From: Planoprotostelium fungivorum
Taxonomy: Eukaryota > Evosea > Variosea > Cavosteliida > Cavosteliaceae
NCBI GenBank assembly: GCA_003024175.1
Contig: MDYQ01000030.1
Location: 1-64,000 of the forward strand
Length of the DNA: 64,000 bases
Direction of reading: 5' to 3'
Shown piece after piece: positions 1 to 12,025 of the stretch. How positions within the stretch are numbered: position 1 is the stretch's first letter; every line of letters begins with the position of its first letter. The notes beneath the pieces were generated by a model. The model was not told where the DNA came from. It made no database searches and saw only the letters and a list, made by a program, of their open reading frames with translations. A program made the position numbers and the translations under genes.

Positions 1-250
1 TGTTGGGAGAATGGATCAGATTCCAAATGTGTGTCTTTAACAGTGCTTTCAACCATCGGTTATAGGCTTCTGTAGAGAGTTCTCTCGATTTACTCAATAC
101 CTGGCTCACGTGAGCAGATATCATCGAGACATATGACTCACATAACTCCGCAGAGAATTTGCAGCAGCGTATTTAACATCTTCGTCGACCCTTTCAGAGA
201 TGAGTTTGTGGAATGTCAGCTGTGATATCAATCGACTCACTTGGTTCTCA
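1..250 (-). CDS. Unrecognised protein, 3' part cut off by window edge
   Basis: On the minus strand two exons read cleanly across a 41-nt GT..AG intron with good ends: one ends in ..ANSLRSY and the next begins VLSKSRELSTEAY and runs off the left edge. The first exon is open from about position 250 downwards, and a TTTGAG acceptor just upstream would start it with NQVSRLIS. The true start must lie further right, in the stretch before 695, and I could not place it; an ATG at 296 leads to a stop and would need an intron of about 21 nt. The residues look like a helical soluble protein. I recognise no family. Confidence 0.4.
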
Positions 251-296
251 AATCATTGAGAATGCTCGCCAACGTTGAATCAGCAAGTGTCTCCAT

Positions 297-694
297 GTGT
301 GGTTATATACATATATATGTGTTCCTTCGGTGATGATGATGCATCACCTCGAGGACAAATCCCGTTGTAGAACAACACAATTATTTCATCTCGCACGGTA
401 CAGACACACTGACGAATCCAAGCGCGATTGCCTACAATGTAAGCTTCTTCCTCTCCTCCGTCGTCACAAACAAGTCCCTCACATAAGATTCACGTCACAA
501 ACGTACAATAGCCAAGTTTTTGCATTTAAATTGCGTGAGTCCACAACACAGGAGGGCTGAGAGTCTGGATATGAGAGTGCGGAAGTCACCGATCCGCTAC
601 GTTGACGGATTTGTACATCCCGAACCCTCTCGGGACCCCGAAATCGCCGTTCAAAATATCCGTTGTCGAATTGTCATAAACCATCCAACAAAAC
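297..694. other. Intergenic stretch
   Basis: About 400 bases between a minus-strand gene at the left edge and the NmrA-like gene. Short open frames here have no family signal. It should hold the 5' part of the left-edge gene and the promoter of the NmrA-like gene, but I cannot point to defined elements. Confidence 0.4.
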
Positions 695-1781
695 ATGGCA
701 AAGCTAATCGTAATCATAGGAGTCACCAGTGCTCAGGTACGTATCCATCTCATCACAATCTCAGTCTTATTTAATGATATCAGGGCGGTTCTGTGGCCCG
801 CACTTCGCTCAACTGCCGGACTGGCGCGTCCGAGGAATCACGCGCAATCCTTCCAGCCCTGCTGCGAAGAAACTTGAAGAAATTGGAGTCGAGATCGTTC
901 AGGCCGATGCAGATGACAAGCATTCTTTGATCGACGCATTCGTGGGAGCGAATGTCATCTTTTTTCCAACACAGACTACTTCGCTCACCTCTTTCACGTG
1001 CTAAACCCTGCCAACCTACCAGAGGGCCAGACATCATGGCAGTACGCTTTGAGACGAGAAACTGAGCAAGCGATCAACATCGCAGAGGCAGCAGAGACTC
1101 CCTCCATCCTCAAGACTCTAGAACGTTTCGTGTTCTCCTCCATCGTCAGTGTCACGAAATGGAGCAAAGGAAAGTATACTCAGGCATACCACCAAGAAGG
1201 CAAAGAGGAATCAGTTCGTCAGATCAGAGAGCGCTGCCCCGGAGTGTCTGCCGTGATGAGCTTCGTTTACCTCGGAACATACGTCAACAATTGGAGATTC
1301 GCAGCTGTGATGGGACCTCAGAGACAACCAGACGGCAGCTTCATCATGACGCGAAACACTCCTGCTCACCTCAAGTTGCCGCACGTTGTGGCAGAGAGGG
1401 ACACCGGTCCGTACGTCAGAGCACTGGTCGATATGGAACCAGGCAAGAAAGTGTTTGCTGTGTCCGAGTACATGAGTTTCACCGATTTCATGGAGCTGTG
1501 GGGACAACATCACCGAGTCAAAGCGAGCTACCGGGAGATCAGCACGGGTGAGATGGTGAAAGACATGCCAGAAGTCATGGCGACGGATTTGGGGCAGGCA
1601 TATGATTTCTATCACGAGTTTGGATTCACCGGGGGAGACCCCGAGGTGCTGGAACGAGAGCAGGTGAGGTGAAACATTGTGTGAGATCTGATGGAGATAG
1701 ATACCGGTGAAGGTGGAAGTGACGTCGATGGCGGACTACATCAAGTCGGAGGATTGGTCTCAGATTATCAATCTAATGTGA
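695..1781 (+). CDS. NmrA-like family NAD(P)-binding protein, frame broken twice
   Basis: Starts MAKLIVIIGVTSAQ, the Rossmann first strand with its dinucleotide-binding loop completed by GGSV after a 47-nt intron (737-783). Later comes the family segment VRGITRNPSSPAAKKL, then VFSSIVSVTKWSKGKY and the C-terminal part. A 37-nt intron (1664-1700) leads to a last exon ending DWSQIINLM (1701-1781). NmrA-like proteins bind NAD(P) and often act as redox sensors or isoflavone-reductase-like enzymes; the substrate cannot be told. The frame shifts near 803 and near 965, both at T runs, and one extra T at each place would give the family sequence; this could be consensus error or early decay. A related gene lies at 10783-11903. 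Confidence 0.8.
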
Positions 1782-1911
1782 AGCCAGGCCATGGAATTAC
1801 GAGAGAAGAATCTAAAGCTAAATAATGAAATAGTCGACGGTTCAAACTGTTTTATTGTGACTCCATTCTTAATCGAGGAGATGAGTCCCACCGTCTCTCA
1901 TGAAGAGCAAC

Positions 1912-3367
1912 TCATCCCATCATCAACATCGACATCACGATCAGCACGATCGTGACATCGTATACGCCACTTGCAGACCCCTGTGCAGTCGTTCCGGCGT
2001 GGTAAGATGTAATCGTGCTCTCCGTCACGTCCCCCAATGGGTGCTCCCTCCTGTACTCCTCCACATCTTCTTGCGAGAGAGTGTACATCAGCGTACCGTA
2101 TCCCAATTGATCATAGTTGCCGCCTCCTCCTCCCAAATCAAGTCCTCCTCCCTCTGGCTGTCCCAATTGAGCAAATTGGGTCGTCCAGCGGCAGGGGAGA
2201 CCTTTGTAGACGGCGTAATGTTGGTAGAGGAGGGTCCAGATGGGTCTTGGATTGGGTCCTCTGGAGTCTTGTGATATGATTGACTGGTTGTAGTCGACGG
2301 AAAGGTAAGGGGTGTAGGGGACGTCGTAACCCAGATTGTATTTGGAGAAGTACTCTGCACCCTTGAGGATGAGGTTATCGTTGGCGGAGAACAGATCGCG
2401 TCCCTGATGATGCAAGATCAGAGATGATGTAAGATCGGATGATGGAGGAAGGAGGAAGGATGATGGGTCGGCTCACTTGATTGAAGGCCATCTGTGCGAT
2501 CGATTGTAACAAGGCAAGATCTAGCTGACTGTGACCTTGGTCCCTCCCAGACTCTTGCAGTTGACACATACCATCATCTACATCGTAGACCTTCCAAAGG
2601 GTGTTGTGTAAAGTTCCCATACCTTCTCCGTTGAGAAAATAATTGTAAGCATAATCGAACATGGTTTGATTGTCCTGAATGGTGTGAGACCATGTAGATG
2701 GGAAGGTGAGGAGAAGGTACCGTAAGAATCCCGACGGCCATCATGGAGGCTGTGTTACATAGGTCCCAATTCGCCCAGTAATGATATACATCTTGCCCGT
2801 TGTGGTGATCCAGAAAGGCCTATCATCTCAGTCGGTTTCTCTTTAGGATGTTACCTTATTCATAGGGTAGAAGACCTCCAACAGCATCTTTTGGAATTGT
2901 TGCAGACCAGTCCAGCCATCGTAACTCCTTAATAGCTCTGCAGATTGTGCAAAGGCATAACCGTATATTCCTGACGCGAGATATTTGTCACTGGTTCCGT
3001 TGATCAGCTGCAGTGAAGAGGACCAAGCGTCCAAAATGCGACCGGCGGCTTTTGCATGTGAGACGTTACCCGTGACGGCCCAAGATACACTGAATGTATA
3101 AGCGTAGGCCAGATCGATATAGAGGAGCGGGTAGTTCTGTTGACCGACGGTGCCGCGATTGATGAAAGATGTGTTTCGGGGGACGTAATTCGAATTCCTC
3201 GTGTGTTGAGACAAGAGAACCCAACTGCCATTCCATGGTGCTTCGTTGGCGAGGACGTGTCGTCTGACTCTGGCCAGATCAGAAGAAGTGTGCAGTAGAC
3301 CTGGGTGGACGAAGGTTGCACTTGCGCTGGATAGAGAACAGAAGATGAGACAGAGCACGGCGAGCAT
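1912..3367 (-). CDS. Alginate-lyase-like secreted, GPI-type polysaccharide lyase
   Basis: Four exons (3367-2855, 2819-2721, 2674-2477, 2403-1912) give about 433 residues in continuous frame. The N-terminus MLAVLCLIFCSLSSASA is a signal peptide, and the C-terminus ends in a small-residue stretch plus a hydrophobic tail (VTIVLIVMSMLMMG) as in GPI-anchored proteins. The body has the alpha/alpha-toroid features of the alginate_lyase family (PF05426): WSSSLQLINGT, YWANWDLCN, an N-x-x-x-M-A-V-G helix, and DNQTMFDYAYNYF with GQDQ-like and H-rich parts before it. Such enzymes cleave uronic-acid polymers and occur in fungi and amoebae. An upstream in-frame ATG at 3421 would add 18 residues and spoil the signal peptide, so 3367 is preferred. 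It is divergent from the dehydrogenase at 3953. Confidence 0.8.
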
Positions 3368-3952
3368 GGTGATCTTCAGAGAATGGCAACACTGAATGGT
3401 TTTGACCGCAGTATGACACACGGGATGTCTCTTGTATCTCCTGTGTCGGGCGATGCCCGAGGGGTGAGAAGAAGAGAAGCCTTAGGGTTGAGGGCTATGA
3501 ACATGGATCTTCAACAGACTGAAGAACTTCAAATATCAAGTCATTGCCCTTCAAACAGTAACGCAAGACCTTGTGCTCTCGTTACCATCTTCTCATTCCA
3601 TTTTAGGTTCGTATCGTCTTCTTGTGATACTGAAAGTAGATCAACTATGGAATATGAGGTCGTCACAAGACAATCTCGAAGCAGCTAAGTAGCTCCATTG
3701 AATGACATGCTCCTGCGTGTACTGATGCTACACGATTGGTGTCTTGTATAAAAGGTGTAAGTGTGGGCAGCAGTGGTAAACATCTTCAGTTCGTAAGAGA
3801 GGAGGACATCTTCTGGAAGAAGGCCCCCAGGGAATATCATATCTGTCTTAATGACACTTCCACGACGTCGCGTTCCAGAGACATCTATACGAACAAAAGC
3901 TTGGTTCGTTTTCACTGGCAGTTTACACCCGCCAACCAATCAACACAGCAGC
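3368..3952. promoter_or_regulatory. Divergent intergenic region with a TATA-like box
   Basis: This region separates the alginate-lyase-like gene (minus) from the dehydrogenase (plus). A TATA-like word, TGTATAAAAGG, sits near 3747, about 200 bases before the dehydrogenase start. No other element is clear. Confidence 0.3.
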
Positions 3953-4825
3953 ATGTCTCAACCACAGATCACCTCCAAGAAAGTCTGGTTGGTCACCGGA
4001 TCCAACAGAGGAATAGGCTTCGCTTTGGTCTCTCTCTTATCACAGAGAGACGATGTCATCGTCTTCGCTGGAATCCGAGACCCTGCGAACGCCGTCGAAT
4101 TGAACCAGTTGGTGAAAGAAAACCACAATGTTCATCTGGTCAAGCTTTCATCGGGAGATGAGAGAGAAGCAGAAGCAGTGGTGGAACAGATCGAGAGGGT
4201 GTGACGATTCCAATGGACATGATGTTTAACCCATTCCAGGTGGCCGATGGACTCGATTACGTGATCGCGAACGCCGGCATTAACAACAGCTTACTCCACG
4301 TCAATGAAATGACGAGAGATGCATTCGACAGTCACATCGGAACCAACGCATGGGGAACCATACTATTATTTCAGAAGGTCCATCGTCTGCTCATAAAGAG
4401 GCCACAGCCTGTCTTCGCCGCCATCTCTTCTATCACGGGAAGCAACATCGGACAGAAGGTCGTCCCCGCCGAATATGGAGGTTTCGCTGCTTACGGGATG
4501 AGCAAGACCGTCATCAACTGGGCGATGAGCCGATTGGCCACAGAACACAAGACGGAAGGAATCATCACCCTCTCCATCCATCCCGGAGGTGAGGTTGATC
4601 CTCTAAACGTTCCATCTTTCACATCGTGACGCTGCCGCAGTCGTGATGACGGACATGGTGAAGAATGGAATCAAAGACGGCCCACAAGAAATCAAAGACT
4701 ACATGCAGAGCATGAGCATCACTCCGGAGCAGAGTGCGAAGGATATTCTTTCCACGATCGAACGTGCGACACCCGATCAGAGTGGTGGATTTTACCAGTG
4801 GTCAGGCGAACAGCTGCCGTTTTAA
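3953..4825 (+). CDS. Short-chain dehydrogenase/reductase (SDR)
   Basis: Three exons (3953-4198, 4240-4588, 4641-4825) read in frame through introns of 41 and 52 nt. The protein carries the SDR glycine motif VTGSNRGIGFAL, the NAG motif (ANAGIN), the catalytic Ser in SSITGSNIG, the YGMSK active site (Tyr-x-x-x-Lys) and the downstream HPG. It closely follows the small carbonyl-reductase/C-factor branch: it has about 260 residues and lacks extra domains. It would reduce or oxidise a carbonyl using NAD(P)H in the cytosol; the substrate is unknown. Confidence 0.9.
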
Positions 4826-4954
4826 TTGTAATACACGAGGCATCCATCATTGGTTGTGATCACTTTAAATACACTTTTATGACTGTTTCTTTATTCTTCT
4901 GCCATGGACTTCAGTTCGTTCTCCTGCATCATCATCAGAAGAGTCAACACATCA

Positions 4955-7900
4955 TCATCCCACCATGATCTCGATGTGTTTCTTCAAGATGACGACTCTG
5001 TCCTTTCTACCGGATCGAATGTAACCTTCCACGTCCTTCTTATCCTTCACGATCCTCTCCTGCAGCATCCCAGCATACCTCTCCGGCGTCAGAGAACCTT
5101 TTCATCATCAGATCTCATCATCATCGTGTCTCTATCACCGCTCGACACTTCAGCTCCCAAGAGCAGAAGCTTCGTCTGAAGTCTCTGAGCTCTGTCCTCT
5201 TCTTCTTCTCTCTCCATCGCATTCTTTGCCTTCTTCACTCTGTCTTTACAACACACGAGCTCCCATTCTAAGACGTCGTTGCAGACGATGCTCTCGGGAC
5301 TGTTGAATTCAGATTCTTCTTCTGCCTTGGCCGTGGTGGGAGGTGAGATGGATTTCTTTGCGGCTAAATTCGTCGATTGGGTGGAGATCGGAGTTGTAGA
5401 TGAGGGTTGGGTGGGTGTGGGTGTGGGTGTGGGTGTGGGTGTGGGGGAGGCTGGAGCTCTCATGGGTGTCGTGGGAGAGGCTGGAGTCCTCGTGGGTGTC
5501 GTGGGCTTCTCAGCCTCTTCTGTGGAGGGTGAGATCGAGACGTGGAGAGAGATCCACCTGACATCTCTGAACCCAATCGAGTCAATTTGAGATATTTCTT
5601 TGTGTTCTTCTCCACTTCAGGTCCGTTGATGGGTGTGTGGATCTTCAGCGTGATCTGATTTCCGTTATTTCATCTCTCGCGTGTGAACTGTTCTCACATG
5701 TACCATCGCAATTGTTTTCCTTCCCTTTTTGATCTGTAGAAGAGTTAACATTGAAGAAGGACATTCGATGTCGATTATTCATCTACCTCGGTGGGTTGTG
5801 GAGAATTACATTTGACGAGTAGATCGTTCAGACGTAAAGTCCCCGAACCATGTACGGTCTTACCACCAAAGAATCTATTTCCACCTATTCAGTCAAACAA
5901 ACAGAATCGAACCCTCACTTTGACGTGCACACGTCTACCGACACCTTCTTTCGGTCGCATGCCAACTGTCTCTGTTATCCTCTCTTCTTATTCATGTCTC
6001 ACCTGAAAGGATCTCTTTCTCTCGATCTTGAATTTTCCAGCCCAATTCATCTCTGTACGGTGTGAGACGTTTCGAATAGAATTGGTGGAGATTTCGGATT
6101 ACGTACTGACGCTCGTGTTACCGGAACCGATGTTGACAGTGGAGCTGCTGATCGTCTGCGGCGTCTCGGAAGGATAAGGAAGAGAGAAAGACAAGAAAGT
6201 TCCACCACTGATGACACTCGTGTCGATCGATGTCATGTCTTCCACGATGACCTACCCTCTTCAATTTTCCTTTCTTTTCATCGAATTTCAACTTCACCTC
6301 TAATTGTGAATCGTTCAAGTGTGAGTTTTCTACATTGTGGCTCTGCTCCACCGTCTCGTAATCGTAACTTGTACCGCGTCAGCTTATTGCGATATATCGT
6401 CTTCTATGATCGACTCACGTTGGCATCTGTGATGGATGTGAAGCTGAGAATAACTTCAACCAATCGAGATCTTCTTTGATCCTCTTGCAGATCTTCAGAT
6501 CGTTCGGATCGTTCGACAGATTCTTCTCTTTCCTCTCCTGTTCGGGTGTGTCAGCCTCTTCTCTCGCATCGCTTTATCTCACCTTATATTCGGATAGTGT
6601 CTCGTTGTACTGACGCGACAGCTGCTGACTTAAGAGGGTGATGACCTCCGTGCGTCGGTCCATCTAGTGGATGTGTCAGATGATGGTGTAGAAAACTCGG
6701 TGAAATAGGTCACCTTGGGTGGTGGTGGTTTTTCCGTTTCTTCCGATGCTGCGGGAGCACTCGGGCTGACTTTTTGTTGTGTGTTGGATGATGAAGATGA
6801 CAAAGATACGTCATCTTCCCAGCCACTCAGATCGACCACTTGACCAGCTGCGATCTGATGTCTTCGTGTCGGTGATGAATGAGATCTCGATCATCGATCA
6901 CCTCTTGGTCTAACTTTCTCAATTTGAGTATCTCGGACATGTACTCTTTCGCTTGGTCCATTTTGCCTTCTTTCTTTGCAGCCACGGCCAATTGGGTCTT
7001 ATTGGCTAAGAGCTTCTTCACCAATTGAGCTTGACTCTGGGTGGACGTCATTAACGATGACGATGGCATTGCTCACCTCTTTGACTAGAACGGGTGGCTT
7101 CTGTGGAATCGAGGGGAAAGTTGTCATCTTGGATGGAGGGGGTGTTTTTCTGATGTGCGATGCTGGGAATGTAAACACGAAATATGGACGATGGACTCAC
7201 AGATGGTTTCTCCTCTCTCCAAAGCTTCGAAATCTGCGATAGCGTCTTCGTCTCTCATGTCGGCAGCTTCTTCTTCCGCCTGACAGAGACACATTCAGAA
7301 GATGGATCCGAATGCATCGCACACCGTTCTCTCTTGTCTCTTCATGTTCTGATCGTCGTTTCCTTCTCCCTCTTCTGTCTCGGCTGAGTGAGGTTAGATC
7401 GGCAACGTCACACGACGAGATTCAATGAAAGATTGAATCACCTCGTTTTGTAGCGCTTGTGTTTCTACTGCGATTCGAAGATGAGCGAGCTGTCTGAGCG
7501 ATAAAAGTTAACCAACCGAGCCCCTGTCTGTTGTCCTCTGCCCAAAGCCAAAACGTTCGGCCGCTCTTGTGATGAAGATCGAAATAGAAACCGTTTGTTG
7601 ATGGTGTTGAGTTCCTGAATGTGATGGGTATGGAATATGTGCCTGTGTGATGTGTGAGGAAATAAAATTTCAAGATTGATGATTGTAACCTTCTTTTATG
7701 GTACGACATGCATCAGCTGTGATGGAAGCGACGTCTTGCAAATTTAATTCTCCTTTGATCTAGTATAGTATCATCAGACGTGGATCGAGATCGAGTCGAT
7801 TACCACATCTTCTGGTGACTTCGACCACGTCAGCTTTCCGTCTGTATACCCTCTAAAGTGCCTCTTCTTCCAGAGTGTCAGAGTACCTTCACCTCTCTTC

Positions 7901-7968
7901 TGTAGCCATCCGCAATGTTCCTTCACATCTCGTCATGACAGCAGTAGAACCTCGCTCACCTCTGTCAT
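4955..7968 (-). CDS. CC2D1/Lgd family protein with N-terminal PH-like domain
   Basis: Many short exons. From the N-terminus: a PH-like domain (MTEKRGEGTLTLWKKRHF at 7968-7845, ending in the FDLHHKSGRTFWLWAED strand and a W-x-x-FI helix); an acidic linker; a DM14-type repeat (KKEGKMDQAKEYMSEILKL, then IAAGQVVDLSGWEDD near 6850); a second DM14-like helix pair; a C2 domain (LEVKLKFDEKKGK, then LPYPSETP, FKIERKRSF and TLRLNDLLVKC near 5800); a Pro/Thr-rich linker; and the family C-terminal helices (LTPERYAGMLQERI near 5080, ending EIMVG). CC2D1/Lgd binds Shrub/CHMP4 ESCRT-III and controls endosomal sorting. One base too many near 6250 breaks the C2 frame. The PH part could in principle be a separate gene, but no stop or promoter gap separates them. 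Confidence 0.75.
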
Positions 7969-8684
7969 CTTGCAGTTGATTTCGTGATTGGTTGCTGTGC
8001 TCCTGGATCAAATTTTTGGGCTCTTCTAACGGAATTTCCACAACAAAATCAAATGAATGTCTATTTTCCCACGTACACATCCCGAAGCTGATCACCGCCT
8101 CACTCCCAGCCATAATGTGATCAATTCCCTATATACATTCCACAGCGATAGGAAACGTTTCTGATCACCATTTGCAGTTCGAGTTCATTCAATGTCTCCT
8201 GCGTTAATCAAGCAAACGTTTGGAATTTCACTCAGGGGAGCTTTCGACGGAGAGATATATCTCAGAGGACCAACCTTAAAAGATTGCAGACAAAAAGATC
8301 AACCCTTTGACCGAGTTTCACAGGCATATGGACAACTTTGTAAAGCTGGTGGTAGATAGAGATGCAATGAAAAATTCACAATTATTGTTCGCTTTCAGCA
8401 TTGAGATCGAGGTCCTTGTGATGTCTTTGACGAAAGTAAGTCCTCTCAATCTGCGGATCAAACTTTTGTGCTCCTGACGGAATTTCCGCGTCTTTTTTCA
8501 CACACCCCCTCTCGGATCATCTTCTCGTCACTCTCAGGGTCCACCTCTTAAGCATTGATCATCCTTCTCGACTCTCTGAAGTCATGGCAGAGCGATATCG
8601 TCGGGACATCTGCCACTGGGTCATGTCAACATTTCGCCCCGATCATCAGGCGGACACAAAAAGGCGATCGCCAGGAACAGTACC
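7969..8684. other. Intergenic region between divergent CC2D1 and P2X genes
   Basis: About 700 bases with no supported gene. A minus-strand open frame from 8113 is real but cannot be spliced in frame to the PH-like exon, so it is taken as 5' leader or chance. The region probably holds both promoters. Confidence 0.4.
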
Positions 8685-10474
8685 ATGCGCTTCAAGAAGT
8701 TCCTGAGCGGTTTTTTAGTATATGAAACAGTCAGGGTGGTTGAGATCCGTCACTGGAAGTTGGCCGTCTTCAACTACCTCATTCAGATCGCCATCATAGC
8801 ATACATCGGAGGGTAAGGATGATGGTGTGGGAGACAACCAGAATGACGAGATATCAGGTATGACCTCTATTGGTCGAAAGGGTATCAGGCGGGAGGACCT
8901 CCAATCGGAGGTGATGTCTCACAGACGGACGAGGAGTGACAGAGAGAAACAGAAGTTCTCATCAAGGTCAAAGGAGCGGCTTATACGATGGAAGATGGTG
9001 ACCGGAAAATCTGGGACGTGAACGATCTAGTCATACCAACTGTTGTTGTCAACTCTGTCTTTATGATCACAAATATGCAGGTGATTCGTGCTGATGCTGT
9101 CATCTCAACTCACAATGTCAGGTCACATTGAATCAGACGAGAGAGGTCTGTGGATATGCAAAGATGGTGAGACACCAAAGCATTGCATGAATCAAACACC
9201 TCCTAAAACAGAAAAGAGATGCAAGACGGATGCAGATTGCGCATCGGCTAAAGACAAGACGCTTGACTCTGGAATTGGAACTGGTAATTGTCACACAGAT
9301 GGTTTCTGTGCAGTCGATGCTTGGTGTCCCATGGATCAGTCAGACGATGAGCCTCCGAATCTCGTCTATGGAGTGGGCAACTGTTCGTCCCATGCATCTT
9401 CTCAACTTCTCATCTCGATCAGGGACACTCTTTCCAAAGGTGGTGGCTCAATTTCCGGATTTCGGGATCAGAAGGTGTGACATCTCCATCATCGACCATC
9501 GCGTCTGACGTCCAAAGTGATAACACGAAAGGAAACGTCTTGAAAAAAGGATACAACCTGTGGACCGTCTCGGACATCTTATCTGAATTATCGCCTCCGC
9601 TTACCATCGATGATGTGAGAGAGCAAGGAATAGGTGAAGTGTGATCATCGACAAGTTGTCCTGATGATGAAAAAGTTGTCTTTGCCAACGTGAACTGGCA
9701 GTGCAATTTTGACTATGACGAGTCACTCTGCGATCCTTCCTTTTCATTCTCAAGGTACTACCATCAGGATTCGACACGATGACCGTCTTCCATCTCATCA
9801 TCTGTTTCAACATACTATTCTACGCTCATCATCAACCACGCCACATCACTCGATCATCAACGCAATCGTCATCGTATCGTACGATCATCATCTCACCCAC
9901 GATCCTCATGCAAGCGCAGAGTGGACGACCCACATTCGTTTTCTGCCGGTTTCAACGTAAGGAGCGTCAAATGGTCCCGAATACCAACCGGAAACGGCAC
10001 GGAGACCTACGAGAGGAGAGACTTATTCAAGGTGATCTCCATCTGCCTCCATCATCATCTCACCAGAGACACAGTACTACGGAGTTCGAGTCTTCTTCAT
10101 CAATTCGGGCGTGGGGAGGAAGTTTTCTGCGGTCGATTTGTTCTTCACCCTGGCATCGGGTGAGAGACATCATCACCGTCACATCTTCTTTCGGAATGAC
10201 ATCATCGTCCGGCCCTCGATCACCTCTCATAGACGGTGACGGAGTTGGTGACATGGAGACAGGTATCGCTGTTCTGAGTGCGGCATCCATCGTGACTGAT
10301 TTCCTCGCGGTCAATTTCCTTCCACAGAAAGAAGAGATCCGAAAACACAAACAAAAGGAATTGGTTCCATCCAGAAGCGAACGAGCGCAGCTACCTTCTT
10401 ACCACCAAGATGATGAGGAAGATGAAGACGATTGGGAGACGCAGACGCTGCGACGTCACTCGACCTATCTGTAG
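8685..10474 (+). CDS. P2X-type ATP-gated cation channel, frame slips present
   Basis: The N-terminus has the P2X signature VYETVRVVEIRHWKLAV followed by TM1. The ectodomain shows GYQAGGPPIGG, VTLNQTREVCG, the disulfide region CKTDADC..GTGNC..AWCP, GYNLWTVSDIL, then WQCNFDYDESLC (near 9705), AGFNVR with a nucleotide-contact Lys region, RRDLFK, and YGVRVFF before a GxGRKF segment. TM2 (GIAVLSAASIVTDFLAVNF) and a charged cytoplasmic tail end at 10474. P2X receptors are trimeric channels; in Dictyostelium they act on contractile vacuoles. Clean exons include 8685-8812, 8858-8910, 8953-9080, 9920-10031 and 10230-10474. Between about 9165 and 9660 the frame changes several times, at single T or G positions, so the middle cannot be read as one frame. 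The ATG lies in an ACCATG context. Confidence 0.85.
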
Positions 10475-10782
10475 AGAGAGCTGGTGCCTGTCATTATAGA
10501 GTGGACGTCAATTGAACATAGAGTCGTAATAAAAGTATCAGTATAGAGGAGTATATTGGGGAGCCCGTGACAAATGTCTGAAATTTCGGGTTACACACCG
10601 GTTCGAACCAAATGGATCTGCAGACTTTTCGTTCTGTTGCTGGAAACGGTGTGGGGATAGGAAGCCATAGACACACGTCCAACATCTCACGAACAAGAAG
10701 AGAATCGATTCACAATCCGAGCCACACCAACATCGAACCATCACCTAAACGTTTCAACGCAATCACATCGATCGAAAGGAAA

Positions 10783-11903
10783 ATGCAGAAGACCGTCGTC
10801 GTCATCGGAGCCACGGGAGCTCAAGGAGGCTCTGTCATCAAGCACCTCTTAAACCACCCCGAGTTCAAGCTGAAGGCCGTCACACGAAAGCCCATCTCTC
10901 CAGCCGCGAAAGGTGCAGCATGAAGCATCGGACGAGAGACAAGACTGACGAGAGCCTCTTTAGAGCTGACGCGTCAGGGTGTCGAAGTGGTCGCGGGAGA
11001 TTTGGGTAACAAGGACTCGCTCAGGAGAGCATTCAGTGGTGCATGGGGTGTCTTTGCCGTGACGAACTACTGGGAGCACACTGGAAAGGAGTACGAGCAC
11101 GGAACCAACATGATCGACATTGCCAAGGAATGCGGCGTATCATTCTTCGTATGGTCATCGGTCGATCACCAACCCAGAGACGCAAGCAAGTGCGAGTCGA
11201 AAGACAAGATCACTCTCCACCTGAAGGAATCGGGGCTCAGATACTCCATCTTCTACCCCGCATGTTACATGGAGAACATCAGCAACATGTGGACTTCTCA
11301 AGACGGCGGGATGAAGACCATCTCCATCCCCATGCCAGCCGATGCCCCCATCTTGTGGTACTCCGTCCAAGACACCGGCGCTTATGTCAAGGCAGCTCTG
11401 ATGGAGCCCGAAAAGTTCACTGGAAAGGAAATACGAGCTGGCTCACAGTGGGCTACACCGAAGCAGGTGATCCATCCGCGTCGAATCGTACGACACACGG
11501 ATGACAGTGCTGTAGATCGTAGAGTTACTCAATGGATCAGGACAAGAGATCTTCAAGTTCGATGCGTGGGACAAGGAGAAATTCGAAGAATACGAGAAGC
11601 AGAATGGTCTGTCCAATGAGATCTGTGCCATGTGAGATGTCACTGCGACACCAGAACATCATCTGATGGAAATGACGCAGGATGAGATTCTACATCAACC
11701 ACCCCCAGAATGACAATTTGAGGAGGACCGACGTGGAGGTGACGCACAAGCCTCAGACTCTGAAGCAGTACGTCGATGGCAACTACAAGATCTTAGTCGG
11801 CCAGCCCAGATTCGCTTTGAGAGGATCCAGCACTTACATTCCCACTCCATTGAGAGCATCGGTGGATAGATCTCCTCTTCCCCTGTGCATGGCCACCAAA
11901 TGA
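10783..11903 (+). CDS. NmrA-like family NAD(P)-binding protein, intact
   Basis: Four exons (10783-10912, 10964-11466, 11516-11631, 11681-11903) give an unbroken frame. Start MQKTVVVIGATGAQGGSV holds the Gly-rich dinucleotide loop; VEVVAGDLGNKDSL, VFAVTNYWEH and FVWSSVDH follow, then FYPACYMENI and the C-terminal helix region EYEKQNGLSNEI. This is the NmrA/HSCARG pattern (HSCARG/NMRAL1 senses the NADPH/NADP ratio). It is a paralogue of the broken gene at 695-1781. Two short tandem genes and their spacing say nothing more about the role. The last exon (after EICAMM) is longer than usual for the family and its tail (ending LPLCMATK) is not conserved in my memory. Confidence 0.85.
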
Positions 11904-12025
11904 TGACGGTTGTAAATTCTATAAACTCTGTAATAGTGAGAAGTTTGATACGAAGACGAACAGATTTGAATCGATTTTATCTGTACAGCTCTCTCGATAT
12001 GACTCGTGCGTAGAAGATGTTTTCA

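Noticed and set aside
1-300. 21-nt intron in the left-edge gene joining METLADSTL.. to LTFHKL..
   Set aside because: The join gives a stop codon and the intron would be shorter than any other here; the exon is open upstream in another way.
7969-8113. Minus-strand open frame MAGSEAVISFGM.. as the CC2D1 start
   Set aside because: Splicing it to the PH-like exon gives an immediate stop, while ATG 7968 joins in phase.
9088-9480. Separate small Cys-rich gene within the P2X region
   Set aside because: Its residues match the P2X ectodomain and its frame is one of the slipped frames of that gene.
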